A DNA stretch of 64,000 bases from Sophora flavescens (taxonomy: Eukaryota; Streptophyta; Magnoliopsida; Fabales; Fabaceae). This document shows, piece by piece, positions 1 through 11,091 of the stretch. The stretch covers positions 58,545,196 to 58,609,195 of the forward strand of contig CM061063.1 of assembly GCA_030762895.1 (NCBI GenBank), in the 5' to 3' direction. Numbering within the stretch: the first letter of the stretch is position 1; each line of letters opens with the position of its first letter. The notes below the pieces were generated by a model, which was not told where the DNA came from, searched no databases, and was given only the letters and a program-made list of their open reading frames with translations. The translations under genes were made by a program, and so were the position numbers.

Positions 1-1551
1 GTCCGCTTACCACCCTCAACAACTGGAGCTAAACTGCTCTCGTATACCCATAGCAACGAGGTCGAGACGAGCATTCACACCATCCTTTGTCTTACCCTGA
101 ATGTTGAGAAGCGTCCGATCACACTATCACACACATTTTTCTCCACATGCATCACATCAATGCAATTGTCGACATCAAGCTTGCGCCAGATATGGAAGAT
201 CAAAGAATATCGACCTCTTCTTCCATATGTTTTTCTCAACAGCTTTACCTTTCTTTTTGGACTTGCCGAATATAACATCGATGTCCTTTACCCTCTCGAT
301 AAACCTGCTCTCCAATTCAGGTCGTCGGCGCTTCTTCTGTCTCTTGGCATCCATTAAAAGCTTTTTTCATCTTACGATATGGGTGATCACGTCTAAGAAA
401 TCTCCGATGCCCAAGGTAAACCGTCTTCTTTCCATGATGCAAATGAGTGTAGCATGTGCCTTCTTCACATATAGGGCATGCTTTATGCCCCTTGACACTT
501 TGACACCGGACAAGTTACCGTGTATCTTTGGAAAGTCGTTGATGGTGAAAAATAACATGGCACGAAGCTTGAAAGTCTCATGAGAATACCCATCAACTAC
601 ATCAACACCTTCCACCCACAACGTTTTCAAGTCTTCAATCAAGGGACCTAGATAAACATCTAAGTCATTTCCCGGTTGCTTTGGGCCCGAAATCATCATA
701 GACAACATCATGTATTTGCGCATCATGCACAACCAAGGGGGCATGTTGTAAATCACCAACAGAACAGGCCATGAACTATGAATACTACTCATGTTACCAT
801 AAGGATTCATTCCATCCGTAGCAAGTCCAAGCCTTAGGTTTCTTCGCTCATCGGTGAAATCCGGAAACATAGTATCGATATTCTTCCATTGAATAGAATC
901 GGCAGGATGACGAACCTTTCCATCATGTTTCCTCTCATCATTATGCCATCTAAGATTCTTCGCATCTTTCGCATTGGCAAACAATCGCTTGAACCTTGGA
1001 ATTATTGGAAGATACCACAACACCTTTGCAGGAGGACCCTTTTTTCTCACATCATCAACATCATCATCATCATCACCACCCTTCACTTTGTATCGTGATA
1101 ACCCATATTTGGGGCAATCGTGTTTGTCTTCATGAACACCGGTGTACAATATGCAATCATTGGGGCATGCGTGTATCTTCTTATACTCCATACCCATAGG
1201 ACACAATACCTTCTTGGCCTCATAGTTACGGTCAGGCAATGTGTTGTCCTCCGGAAGCAAGTCTTTCAACACTTCAAGCAATTCCGTGAAGCTTTTATCT
1301 CTCCAACCATTTCTCACCTTCACACAAACCAATTTTAGCACCGCCGACAATCGTGTATGAGTAGTACACCCTGGATATAAAGGCTTATCCGCATCACCGC
1401 ACAACCTATCATACACATGCACTCGATGAAAAGATTCTTGTCCAATATCACGGATCATGTCCTCTACTCGATCATCCTCCATATCTACGTCAACGTCCTC
1501 ACTTTGGGAGACACTCGCCGTATTACTACTCAACAACATATCACCAGCCAA
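1..1551 (-). pseudogene. TNP2-like CACTA transposase, decayed
   Basis: The first 394 codons (1551 down to 367) are the amino part of a TNP2/Transposase_21 protein, the DDE-type enzyme that cuts and moves CACTA elements. Visible family landmarks are the cysteine motif around CPNDCILYTG, the LATDGMNPYGN segment and, in a different frame further on (75-278), CIDVMHVEKNVCDSVIG. At least four reading-frame changes occur: near 500, near 300-330, near 185-195 and near 25-30. There are also in-frame stops. A run of aspartates (positions 1050-1078, CAT repeats) is low complexity. The N-terminal transposase-associated domain usual in the family is not seen, and the C-terminal part lies outside the window. 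Confidence 0.88.
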
Positions 1552-2280
1552 CCACTAAACCAACAAACCCCACAAACAAATGACACATTTCCTCTACAAA
1601 CACATAAGGACAAAAACACCAACAAGAACACCAACAAACTAAAACCCAACCCCCAAATACCCTAACCACAAACCACCCACGACCAAACTAGATAGGTCCT
1701 AGAAACAAAAAAAAACAAAAAGGAAAACGGAGATTGAAAACAGAACAACCCCACCACCACACAAGACACCCCCGGAACACCCCGAAACAACCACAACAGC
1801 ACTCAAAACCAAAAATAGAGACTACATTCCAAACAACCAAACTCACTTTCAATTTCAATAATGAGACTACAGTTTCAACATACACTCAAAACCAAAAATA
1901 CAAAAATGTGCCCTAAATACTCACCGAGAAATAGGTGCTCGCGTGGTGGTGGGGAGGGGAGCTCGAGTGGTGGCCAACGTTCGATGTGGTTTGCGAGAGC
2001 GGAGGGACAAGGAGGAGAGTTAGTGCGCGGGAAGGGGAAAGAGAGATGTACGTCAAGTTATTGCAAAGAATGAATGGAAAGACAGAGTTAGGGTTAATAG
2101 TGTACCTCACGGTGGTGGCGAAGAATCCCTCGTGGTGGTTGCGGTGGAGATGAGCTCGCGATTAGGGTTGTCTTTGGGTGAGAGTGAGAGTGAGGGTTGA
2201 GAGTGATTTAGGGTTGAGCGTGATGAAAAGAGAAAAGAGACATACGTACAGAGCGAAGTGCATAAGGCCCGCGGGTGTAA
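1552..2280. other. CACTA internal non-coding region
   Basis: This lies between the transposase start and the subterminal repeats. It is C/A-rich on the plus strand (1560-1900), then GA/GT-rich (1930-2270). I see no convincing coding frame; the short ORFs here are compositional. It probably holds the transposase promoter and leader, as it lies directly upstream of the gene on the minus strand. Confidence 0.5.
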
Positions 2281-2950
2281 ACGTTATATAAAACAACATT
2301 TAACGTCAGTTGTATTAAACAACTGACGTTACAATTAATTTTTTAACGTCAATTTTATTAACAAACTGACGTTAAATATTAATATTTTAAAAAAAAACAC
2401 TTTTAACGTTCGTTGTTGAATACAACTGACGTTAAAAGTGTTGTGTCTCTGTATAAAGTAACATTCTTCTGTATCAGCCTGTAATACTGCCTCTTCTTTT
2501 CCTCTATATTTCTATTCCTTCACAAAATGGCTCTGAGACCTGTGTTAATTGAGTGACAACAGGGCATTTCCGATAGCTAGGGATATAGGATTATTTACGT
2601 CAGCTATTTATTTAACTGAAGTAAAAATCACACTTTTAACGTCAATTGTATAAACAACAGACGTTAAAAATAAATATTTTTTATTTTAAAAACACTTTTA
2701 ACTTCATTTTTATTCAACAACTGACGTTAATAGACCTGTGTTAAGAGTGACAACAGGGCATTTCAGATAGGGATATAGGATTATTTACGTCAGCTGTTTA
2801 TTTAACTGAAGTAAAAATCACACTTTTAACGTTAGTTGTATAAACAACTAACGTTAAAAATAAATATTTTTTATTTTAAAAACACTTTTAACGTCAGTTT
2901 TATTCAACAACTGATGTTAAAAGTGTATAAGTTTCTGCAAAAGCATTCAT
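2281..2950. repeat. CACTA subterminal palindromic repeats
   Basis: The motif ACTGACGTTA and its reverse complement TAACGTCAGT recur in facing pairs a few to 15 bases apart, making hairpins at about 2299-2332, 2343-2377, 2402-2441, 2636-2670, 2697-2731, 2824-2858 and 2887-2925. CACTA elements typically carry subterminal repeat motifs bound by their second protein (TNPA-like). A further scatter of the motif at 3960-4250 completes the subterminal zone. No TNPA-like gene is recognisable. Confidence 0.8.
2538..2930. repeat. About 193-bp tandem duplication in CACTA end
   Basis: Two adjacent units (about 2538-2731 and 2732-2930) share, in order, GACCTGTGTTAA, a CAACAGGGCATTTC segment, ATTATTTACGTCAGCT and two hairpin pairs. 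A third partial unit, more diverged, starts near 3898. The second unit has better palindromes than the first. Confidence 0.75.
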
Positions 2951-3204
2951 TCCTTTGACTACTCTGCTACTAAATTACCCATTACTACTGTGCTACTTAC
3001 CCATGCACATTGTAACCTATAATCCTCTTTATGAGCACTAAGTTTATACCTAGACTTAAAGGTCTATTCCTTCCTAATCCTTCGGGCGTTTTCTTTTCTG
3101 CACGTTTATAATATATGACTGCCAACTCCCAATGCGCCTTGGAACCTAATGCTCTTAATGATCAATTTAATTTTTTAGCAACTTACGACGCCTAGTAACT
3201 TCAT

Positions 3205-3700
3205 CCCCTACTCCTATAAATAGCTTCCTTCCTTCCTTTAATTTTTCTGCTTCACAATATGGCTCTACCATGGAGATTAACTTCATCACTCTTTCTTCCT
3301 ATACCTAGACTTAAAGGTCTCTGTCTTAATGGTCAAACAACTTCTGAGGTTGTGTAAATCGCATTACATGGGTGATAAGGGTGTGTAAATCGCATTATGT
3401 GAATTGCACACACCATCATCCTTCCGGAGAATCGCAGACTACAGTTCCAAAACCTCAGCTTTGGAACCAAGTGGTTGTTCCAAGAATATTGCTGAAACAG
3501 ATCGAGTGCACCCTTCACTCTGCCACGGCTCCAAAGTGACTGTGGATTCAGATGGAGCATCAAGGACTTCAAATGAGGGAGGGGATGCATTCAATGTTGG
3601 AGTTTCTGAGGACAGGACTGAGAAGAAAATGATGTTGAAGCAGAAACTTTTTTATATTTTAGTGCTATCTTGCGGAAATTTTTAATCTTTTAAACATGTA
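3205..3700 (+). other. Possible captured host-gene fragment inside CACTA
   Basis: A clean plant TATA box (CTATAAATAG near 3213) is followed about 35 bases later by an ATG at 3259 opening a 32-codon frame beginning MALPWRLTSS. From 3404 a second frame runs 93 codons and has ordinary coding composition (residues such as ETDRVHPSLCHGSKVTVD), unlike the AT-rich surroundings. A weaker copy of the leader plus ATGGCTCT start lies at 2450-2560. I do not recognise the protein. It may be a transduplicated gene piece or part of the element's second gene. Confidence 0.3.
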
Positions 3701-4255
3701 ATTGTAACTTATGAATCGCTTCAATGAGATACGATTTGATTATACATATATAACTTGTTTTATGTTAAGTGTTTATTTATTTTAATCTGCACAAGAATTT
3801 GTTAATTTACTAATTCAAGCTAATTAATTAAGATTAAAAATAAACTTTTTTAAAAAAAAAGATTAGAAATAAACTGCACCATATGGAGTGATGATCTGCG
3901 TTAAGAGTGACAACAGGGAGATGACAACGAAAGAAAGATAGGAATGAGTTAATTATTTACGTCAGTTATTTATTTAACTGAAGTAAAAATCACACTTCTA
4001 ACGTCAGTTTTATAAACAAGCGGCGTTAAAAGTGTTAATAATTTCTTGCAAAACACTTTTAACGTCGAGTTCATTAAACAATCCAGCGCAAATAGTGATT
4101 TCATATTTACAAAACTGCCACCGCCTCACTTTTAACGTCAGTCCTTAAAACAACTGACGTTAACAGTGAATTAATGAAGTCTGATATTTACAAAACTGCC
4201 ACCGCCCCCTTTTTAACATCTAGTTTTTGGTTAACTGACGTAAACCTTTACCGTC

Positions 4256-4277
4256 TAATGTATATTTTCCACTAGTG
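4256..4277 (-). repeat. CACTA terminal inverted repeat (right end)
   Basis: On the minus strand the terminus reads CACTAGTGGAAAATATAC. The first eight bases, CACTAGTG, span 4270-4277. Everything from 4278 onward is colinear with copy B, which fixes this as the exact element boundary. The partner terminus is outside the window. Confidence 0.85.
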
Positions 4278-4380
4278 AATAATTTTAGTTTATATAAAAT
4301 TATCCTCTGGATTTTTACAAAAATAAACACATATACACATGCATTTACTGATATAGAAAGACAGAAATCGGGGCATTACA
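4278..4380 (-). mobile_element. Gypsy LTR remnant (copy A of solo LTR)
   Basis: These 103 bases are the outer end of the LTR that is preserved in full (though itself interrupted) at 46227-54862. The minus-strand end is TGTAATGCCCCGATTTCTG, and the CTTAT target repeat follows at 4381-4385 as in copy B (54863-54867). The rest of the LTR lies left of the CACTA element, outside the window. The insertion therefore predates the segmental duplication. Confidence 0.85.
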
Positions 4381-4385
4381 CTTAT

Positions 4386-4555
4386 GATATTCTAAGTGAA
4401 TGCAAATTTTGAATGTTAATTATTAGATGTTAACTTAATGAATGGATCAAAATTGCACATTTTTAAAATATATGGACTAAAATCGAGCGGAACAAAATTG
4501 GGGATCAAAATTGCCTAAACAATAAAATAAGAGACAAAAAATATAACTTTTTTAC
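4386..4555. repeat. Foldback element, right arm (copy A)
   Basis: The segment around GGGATCAAAATTGCCTAAAC and AAAATAAGAGACAAAAAATA is the copy-A equivalent of 54868-55035. In copy B its inverted partner lies at about 46055-46221, on the other side of the nested LTRs. The long inverted arms suggest a Mutator-like or other foldback MITE. Confidence 0.6.
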
Positions 4556-4813
4556 AGAATGGTATATTATCCAATGACCACAAATTAAAGAATTTATACA
4601 ATCGGATAATAAAAAATTTGATGTATTTAGGGAAAATTAAAGATGGGACATTAATTATGTTACACATAACCTATCCATGTTTATATCTTCGTTCATATAC
4701 ATATATGAGTTTAATTGGTATATACTGACAGTGTAAAGTTTTTTTACAGAGACATTCAATCATAAATTGCCACGTTAGCAAGTTTTTTTGACTCTTATCC
4801 TAACCACCTTAAA

Positions 4814-7800
4814 GAGGGTAACAACCTCACAGAAAAGAGATTGGATAGAGTGGTTTGCAATGATGCTTGGTTGGATTCTTGGACAAGCGTCTCTTGCTGC
4901 ACCTTAACTAGAAGTAAATCTGATCATTTTCCAATCCTTTTATCACTGGAAACATCAACCAACTCTTACAGCTCGTCTTTCAAATTCCTCAGAATGTGGG
5001 CTCAACATCAGGACTGCAGTGGTATTGTATCGGAAGCTTGGAAGTTGCATGTTGTTGGTTGCCCAATGTACATTCTTTCTGAAAAATTAAAGCATCTGAA
5101 ACATAAGTTGAAGGTCTGGAACAGAGATGTGTTTGGCAATGTTCATGACAGATTTAGCAAGGCTCAACAGGCCGTGGACAGAATTCAAGAGCAAACCTCA
5201 GTGCTTGGCTTCTCTGATGACCGATTTGAGCAGGAAAAAGCTGCCCAAATGGAGTTAAGTCTTGCTCTTTCATTCCAGGAGGAATTCTAGAGGGAAAATC
5301 CAGAATTGATTGGCACTCCAATGGTGACAGAAATACGTCCTTCTTCCACAAGGTTGCTAAATTCAGAAATACAACCAAGAAAATGTCCGTGTTGAAAAAG
5401 GATGGTCTGATTCTGGACAGAAAAGAGGATATAGAATCTCATGTCTGTGAATACTACACTTCACTGTTTGCCTCTGAGAACAACTGCAGTGATAACGGTT
5501 TGATTGAGCAAGTCATATCTCCTGCAGTGAGCCTTGAGGACAACATTATGCTGACCAATTTGCCCTCTTTGGAGGAAGTCAAAAATGCAGTTTTCTCCAT
5601 GAATGTTAATGGCGCCCCAGGACCGGATGGCTTTGGTGCCTTTTTCTATCAAAGATTCTGGGATGTGGTTGGGCATGATGTTTTTGATGCTGTTCTTCAG
5701 TTCTTCCAGCAGGGTTGGATTTTGCCTAACTTCAACTCTAATGTGGTGGTTTTAATTCCCAAGACTCCGGAGGCCGTGTCAATTGATCAGTATAGACCAA
5801 TCTCCCTGGAAAATTTTAAATTCAAAATTATTACAAAGGTTTTAGCTGACAGGTTAGCTGTGGTCGCTCCTAAGATTATCTCGGAAAATCAAAGGGGCTT
5901 CATCAAAGGTAGACATATACATGACTGCATTGGAGTTGCCTCCGAAGCTGTAAACCTTATGCACAAGCGCTCATTTGGAGGTAACATTGCTCTAAAGATT
6001 GATATCAAGAAGGCCTTTGACTCTTTAGATTGGAATTTTCTACTTAAGGTCCTTCACCAGTTTGGATTTGATCCTATTTTCTGCAAATGGGTGAAAACTG
6101 TCTTGCTCTCTGCAAAGCTGTCTATTTCAGTTAATGGTAATCCAGTTGGTTTTTTCTCTTGTAAGAGGGGCGTTAGACAAGGTGATCCTTTGTCCCACCT
6201 CCTTTTTTGTGTGGCTGAGGAAGTACTTAGCAGAGCTATCTCTCTTCTTGTCCAGCAAGGGAAGTTGTTACCTATGTCGAGTCCCAGAGGCTACCAAGTC
6301 CCTTCTCATGTGCTATATGCTGATGACATCCTTATCTTTTGTAGGGGAACCAAGAGAAACATAGATTGTTTACTGTCTTTGTTCACAAGGTACGGTGAGG
6401 CCTCGGGCCAATTGATTAGTTTAGACAAATCCAAAGTCTATCACGGGAATGTTCCATCTAGAAGATTGACGGAGATTATTAATACCCTTGGTTTTAAACT
6501 GGGCCATATCCCTTTTATTTATCTTGGTGTGCCCCTTTTTAGAGGCAAACCAAAGAAGATTCATCTGATGTATATTGCAGACAAGATCAAGATCAAATTG
6601 GCCAATTGGAAGGGTGCAATGTTGTCTGTTATGGGAAGGGTCCAGCTGGTCAAGTCTACAATTCAGGGTATGTTACTCTACTCTTTCCAGATTTATGTTT
6701 GGCCAGCTTCCTTGTTAAAACTGCTAGACACCTGGATTAGGAACTTCATTTGGTCGGGTAGCATTGATTCTCGGAAGATAGTCACGGTTGCCTGGAACAC
6801 CTTGTGCTCCCCTTTTGCTGAGGGTGGCCTCGGATTGAGATCCCTTAGCTCTATTAATAAAGCGGCCTTCTTTGAAAAGATCTTTGGGAGCTAGTTTCTT
6901 CGGACAAACAATGGGCGCACCTCCTTCGTGCCAGGGTCTTTTTGAAAAAAAACCCAATCCAGTATCACATAAGCTCTTCGATTTGGGCAGGTATGAAAAA
7001 TCAAATCTTGACTGTCATAGCTAACAGTAGATGGAATGTTGGAAATGGCTCGAATATCAATTTCTGGACTAATTGTTGGATGTCCAATCCTATTGTTGAT
7101 CTTCTGGATATCCCGGATAGTGTGCACCATTTATTGCGGGCCAAGGTAGAGGATTTTATTGATCATGGCAAATGGAAGATCCCTCAAGCCATCTTGGAGC
7201 GCAACCAAAATCTGTCCTCTGAACTCAGCCGTATTAGCATCCCTATCTCTCCTGTGAATGACTCATTGTACTAGGCCGCCTCTAATTCTGGTGAGTTAAC
7301 CTCGAAAGATGCCTACAATTTTCTGTTTCCGGTAACATCTGCTCTATCTTGGTGTAAGCTTATTTGGTCCACTTCTATTCCTCCATCCAAATCTTTCCTC
7401 ACCTGGCGTCTCATTCATAATAAGGTCCCAACTGAGGATAAGCTTTGGTCTCGTGGATGTCATGTGGTTTCCATTTGCAGTTTGTGTTGCCAGGCATATG
7501 AAACTTCAGATCACCTCTTTTTTGGTTGCAGCTTTGCTCTTCGGTTCTGGAACTGGCTTAGTTATGTGCTGAACATGCCTATTGATACCTCTTCAATCCA
7601 AACCGTCCTTTCGGTTTGCAGCAGAAATTGGAGCTCTCAAGTCAGAGACATAATTGTCTCTGCAATTGTAAACGTGATTGGGGGTATTTAGTTCTGTAGA
7701 AACCAAATTAAATTTGAAGGGAAGGTAATATCTTTTGAGGCTTCTTTGAATTTGGTCCGGGCTAACGTGGCTTTATCTGGAAATTCTTCTTCAGGTTCCA

Positions 7801-8557
7801 TGTCTTCTGCCATTGAGGATTTCATTATTTTAAAGCACTTCCAGGTTATTGGTAAGCCCATTCGAGCTCCAGTGATTAAGGAGGTTTTTTGGTATCCTCC
7901 AAAAACGGGTTGGGTTAAGGCTAACAGTGACGGTGCAGCCAGAGGTTCCCCTGGAAGGGCTGCTTGTGGTGGCATTTTTAGGGACAACAGCTCAGCCATT
8001 CTGGGTTGTTTTTCCTATCATATTGGAATATCTGATGCTTTCTCTGCTGAGATCATGGGCGCCATTCTCTCCATTGAATTGGCACATAAGAAGAATTGGC
8101 GCAAGCTTTGGCTTGAGTGTGACTCAAAGTTGGCAGTGGAATCTTTCTCCAACCCAAAGTTGGTTCCTTGGCCTCTTCGCAACAGATGGATGAATTGCCT
8201 GAGTTTAACTAAGGAAATGCATTTTGGTTGCTCACACATTCTTAGAGAGGGAAATTCCTGCGCTAACAAATTAGCAAATTATGGCATTCTTTCCCAAGGG
8301 TTTGTCTGGTGGAATTTAGGTCCTAGTTTTATTTTACAAGACTTCTTCCGGAATAGGATTGGTCTGCCTAATTATAGGTTTAAATAACTCTATTTCTTTC
8401 ATGGGTTTTGGTGTTGTCCCCCCATGCTTTGTACTGTTTTCTCCTTTTTAATAAATTTATGGTGTGCTGCAAGTGATTGGTGGGGCTTGGGGTGCCAACA
8501 TATTTGGGATGTCAAGTCTCCACAGTGATGCCTTTGCACCCCATTTTGGTTAAAAAA
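4814..8557 (+). mobile_element. L1-type LINE, 5'-truncated
   Basis: The insertion is bounded by the 12-bp direct repeat AACCACCTTAAA (4802-4813 and 8558-8569). Copy B keeps the empty site near 55283-55300. The element begins inside the end of the endonuclease domain, continues through reverse transcriptase, the zf-RVT region and a C-terminal RNase H, and ends with a short untranslated region and a run of eight A. This is the layout of plant L1-clade LINEs. The 5' part (ORF1 and most of the endonuclease) is absent, the usual result of incomplete target-primed reverse transcription. Confidence 0.93.
4841..8387 (+). pseudogene. LINE ORF2 polyprotein, broken
   Basis: The reading frame starts in the last part of an APE-type endonuclease (motif SDHFPILLS near codon 27). 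It resumes in the reverse transcriptase at 5383 with the motifs APGPDGF, YRPISLENF, KIDIKKAFDSLDW, GVRQGDP and the catalytic LYADDILIF (about 6311-6340). A zf-RVT segment follows (about 7300-7690), then an RNase H domain (7900-8300) with NSDGAARG, AEIMGAIL and LECDSKLAVE supplying acidic residues. Stops are TAG at 5288, 7272 and 7689, each where the family has tryptophan. Frameshifts lie near 5295 and 6890-6940. ORF2 normally nicks the target and copies the RNA; this copy cannot. Confidence 0.9.
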
Positions 8558-8569
8558 AACCACCTTAAA
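8558..8569. repeat. LINE target-site duplication (right copy)
   Basis: AACCACCTTAAA here equals 4802-4813. The pre-insertion sequence in copy B reads AACTACCTTAAA, one base different. Confidence 0.9.
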
Positions 8570-8645
8570 AGTCATTCATTTCATGATTGGTGATTGGTTG
8601 ACAATATAAAAAACTTTACACTATAAGTGTATAGCAATTAAACTC

Positions 8646-8703
<58 letters not shown>

Positions 8704-8894
8704 TAAGTAAATTTGCTTCAAAATTAATTGATGATATTAATTTTTAAATGTTAATTGTTATTTATTAAATATAAACAATCAATAAATGTCACTACATATA
8801 GTGACATTAATCATTTAAACATTGATTTTATGATTAAAAATATGTTAGAAAATTATTAATGAGATTTGAAACTGGGAAAACTTGTTTTAAAAAA

Positions 8895-8962
<68 letters not shown>
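8646..8962. repeat. Two AT microsatellites and spacer
   Basis: (AT)n tracts lie at about 8649-8701 and 8897-8962. The spacer holds a perfect short palindrome, AATGTCACTACATATAGTGA (8786-8805) extending to 8809. The copy-B counterparts are at 55376-55442 and 55641-55678 with different repeat numbers. Confidence 0.85.
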
Positions 8963-8965
<3 letters not shown>

Positions 8966-9777
8966 ATTAAATATTCATTTTTATTTACTAAATATAAAAA
9001 AGAAATTAGTCTCTTCAAAAAAAAAAATTAGTGTCGCTATATATTATTAGATATTGATTATATAATTAAAGTTGAATTAAAATTCATGTAAAAAAAAAGA
9101 TGAATTAAAATTATTAATGAAATAGTAAGAAAATATAATGGATTATGTATTATCAAATGACAAATGACCATTTCCACTATGAAATTAGGGTCTTGCTAAC
9201 GAGTGTCCCAAGAACATTGATTAAAGAGTCTTCAAAAGAATAAATGTAACACCTGTTAACATTCTGCATGAAATTATATATGCACCGAAGATGATAATGT
9301 AAGAGAACCTGATGATTGCGGAGCCTTGGCAGTTGGCACAAATACCAGAATACTTTCTTTTCTTTTTTTTTCAAGAAGGACTCAAAATTTCAAATGTTTT
9401 AATTTTTACCGTTGTCAGTACCACTTATCCTAATTTGTTGCAAAACAGCCTACATCCAAGATAGATCCATTAACAGCGTGTTGTTTCTGCGAATGATGAC
9501 ATAATTGACATCCTTTCTATTATTCATGGGGAATAAAAGGATATTTTGAACTTGTAAAATAATGTTGGTCATCCTAATCATTTGTTCCATTGAAAGATTG
9601 CATTAATGATGTTAGAATAAAGGTTGAAACGGGTCTATGAAAAAAATGGAAATACTTTAATTTTAATCCTTAAAAAAATTATTTAATCTCTCAAATTTAC
9701 AAACATAAACTGTTATTATCCTTTCGTTATATTTCATCCATTAGACTCCGTTTGATTTAACATTTCTTTCTACATGA
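8963..9777. other. AT-rich intergenic stretch, copy A
   Basis: No gene is seen. Two poly-A or poly-T rich segments and short ORFs have no family resemblance. The sequence is closely matched in copy B (55679-56520) apart from small indels, including a short extra segment in copy B near 55960-55978. Confidence 0.5.
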
Positions 9778-9909
9778 TATATTTTTTTAAGGTAAATATC
9801 AGTAATTAGTTGTTATGTTAATTTTTTACTCATTTGCCAGAGTTTGAACCTTGGACCTCCAACTCCTTATACCCTGAACACAAACCACTTGAGCTATCCA
9901 ACTCCCTTC
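9778..9909 (-). mobile_element. tRNA-derived SINE
   Basis: Read on the minus strand, this begins with GGGAGTTGGATAGCTCAAGT, whose TAGCTCAAGTGG is a Pol III box A. Box B, GGTTCAAACTC, follows about 45 bases later. It ends in TTAAAAAAATA at the left. Flanking 8-bp direct repeats CTACATGA lie at 9770-9777 and 9910-9917. The length (132 bp), boxes, tail and target repeat fit a plant SINE. The same insertion is present in copy B (56522-56650), so it is older than the duplication. Confidence 0.8.
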
Positions 9910-9971
9910 CTACATGACACATTAATTCTCTCATTGGACATTACTTAAATTTATTGTGTAGAAAATCATTA

Positions 9972-10086
9972 AAAGTTTCTTTTAATATCAATTATACATC
10001 TTAATGTGTATTTTTGTTGCTATCATTGTTAGCCATAAAACATACTTACAAAGTTTCTTTTAATATCAATTATACATCTTAATGTT
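9972..10086. repeat. Short direct repeat (36 bp, twice)
   Basis: The segment beginning AAGTTTCTTTTAATATCAAT occurs at about 9974-10009 and 10051-10086. Copy B shows the same arrangement near 56720 and 56800. Confidence 0.7.
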
Positions 10087-10112
10087 TATTTTTTGAAATA
10101 ATTAATGTGAAA

Positions 10113-10230
10113 CCATGAGAACTGAGAAGAGGCAGTAAAAGGAATCAAAGAATGACACAAGAGAAGTTCGATTTTCTTTAAAAACAAATCCCTTTCTTCA
10201 AATGTTTTCTTCATATGATTTCATTTCCTA
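10113..10230 (+). pseudogene. Duplicated relic of ULT exon 1
   Basis: The sequence around AGAAGAGGCAGTAAAAGGAA and the following intron start match ULT exon 1 (10824-10935), 710 bp downstream. Here the splice donor CAAG/GTAAG has become CAAGAGAAG, so this copy could not splice. The same relic is in copy B (about 56853-56970), so it predates the segmental duplication. Confidence 0.65.
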
Positions 10231-10704
10231 TCTTCATCAATAATTACAAAAGTGTCATCTTGTTTTTATTATGTTTCGCATTTTCAAAGATTTGTACAGA
10301 AAATAGCAAACAAAATGAAAATCATGCAATAGTTTTGCAATTATTAATAAAAACGGGAAATGAGACAAAGAAAACGGATCCTAAACGTTTAAATTAAGGA
10401 TTTTCCTCGGCACACCACTCACAATGTGAACCCTAGACAAGACTATTAGGTGACATATACAAATTTTTGAAAACATGAAGTAAAATATAAATAAGGTGTC
10501 ATTTTTATAATTAATAATGAAAACGGGGAATAAAAAAACTGAAAACAACACAAACATACCTTTAATATTCTTATAATAGTTGTACTCCATGCTATGAATA
10601 AACAACTAGATATGATTTGTAACTTTCCCGACGGTATTTATTTTCACCCGTACGCATTCATTAAAAAGCAGGACTCAATTTAATTTCCATTTAAGATGAT
10701 CTCA

Positions 10705-10863
10705 TCCTCTTTATTTATATGCGTTCTCGGTTCGGGAGAAACTAAATCCCCAAAACAATTGTTGCAGAGAGAAGAGAAAGTAAATAAAATCCCTAAAACT
10801 GTTGTTGAAAGAGGAGCGAAATCATGAGAAGAGGCAGGAAAAGGAATCAAAGAATGACACAAG
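10705..10863 (+). promoter_or_regulatory. Probable ULT-like promoter edge and exon 1
   Basis: A TATA-like TTTATTTATATG (10709-10720) precedes a purine-rich leader. The leader ends in ATG at 10824 and a consensus donor at 10863 (CAAG/GTAAGT). Exon 1 joins in silico to exon 2 at the acceptor GCGCAG/GATGG (13028). In copy A the exon 1 ATG is out of frame with the ULT protein and would form a 43-codon upstream ORF overlapping the main start. In copy B the same ATG is in frame. The transcription start itself is inferred, not seen. Confidence 0.5.
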
Positions 10864-11091
10864 GTAAGTTCGATTTTCTTTTAAAAACTATGAATCGCTT
10901 TCTTCAAATGTTTTCTTCATATGATTTCAAGTTAAGGTTGGATGCTTTGTATGTAAGCAAAAAAAATTCTTTTCTTTTCGCGAAAAAAATATTCATAGTT
11001 ATATTTCAATGTGCTTTTTATTTTATGTTATTTACTTTGCCGATCATCGTAATTTATACCAATAATTTGCATATTATTGTGTTTCTCTAAA

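Larger units (their letters stand above)
1..4277 (-). mobile_element. CACTA (En/Spm) DNA transposon, partial
   Basis: The element runs off the left edge. Its right terminus reads on the minus strand, from 4277, CACTAGTGGAAAATATACAT, a typical CACTA inverted-repeat end. Inside it lie subterminal palindromic repeats (2281-4277) and a TNP2-type transposase on the minus strand (1-1551). It was inserted into an old LTR: 4278-4380 matches 54760-54862 of copy B, where the LTR is uninterrupted at this point, so the empty site is known. The expected 3-bp target repeat on this side would be AAT (4278-4280). The transposase is broken, so the copy is not autonomous. Confidence 0.88.
4707..8645. mobile_element. 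184-bp hairpin MITE, split by a LINE
   Basis: The left end (4707, GAGTTTAATTGGTATATACT) and the right end (8645, reading inward GAGTTTAATTGCTATACACT) are imperfect inverted repeats of about 38 bp. The MITE is uninterrupted at 55189-55372 in copy B. In copy A a LINE lies in its middle. Flanks are TA-rich, so the target repeat cannot be read with certainty. A related half-repeat with TTTACACTGACAGT occurs at about 13770-13800 and 60525-60550. Confidence 0.75.

Noticed and set aside
5154..6957. Minus-strand frames over the LINE
   Set aside because: They are shadows of the plus-strand ORF2, which has clear reverse transcriptase motifs.
8859..9050. Open frame rich in Tyr-Ile repeats (also near 23448-23760 and 60122-60349)
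   Set aside because: These are translations of AT microsatellites, not proteins.
9778..9909. A functional tRNA gene
   Set aside because: It has box A and box B, but no full cloverleaf or acceptor stem, and it is flanked by target repeats with an A-rich tail, so it is a SINE.
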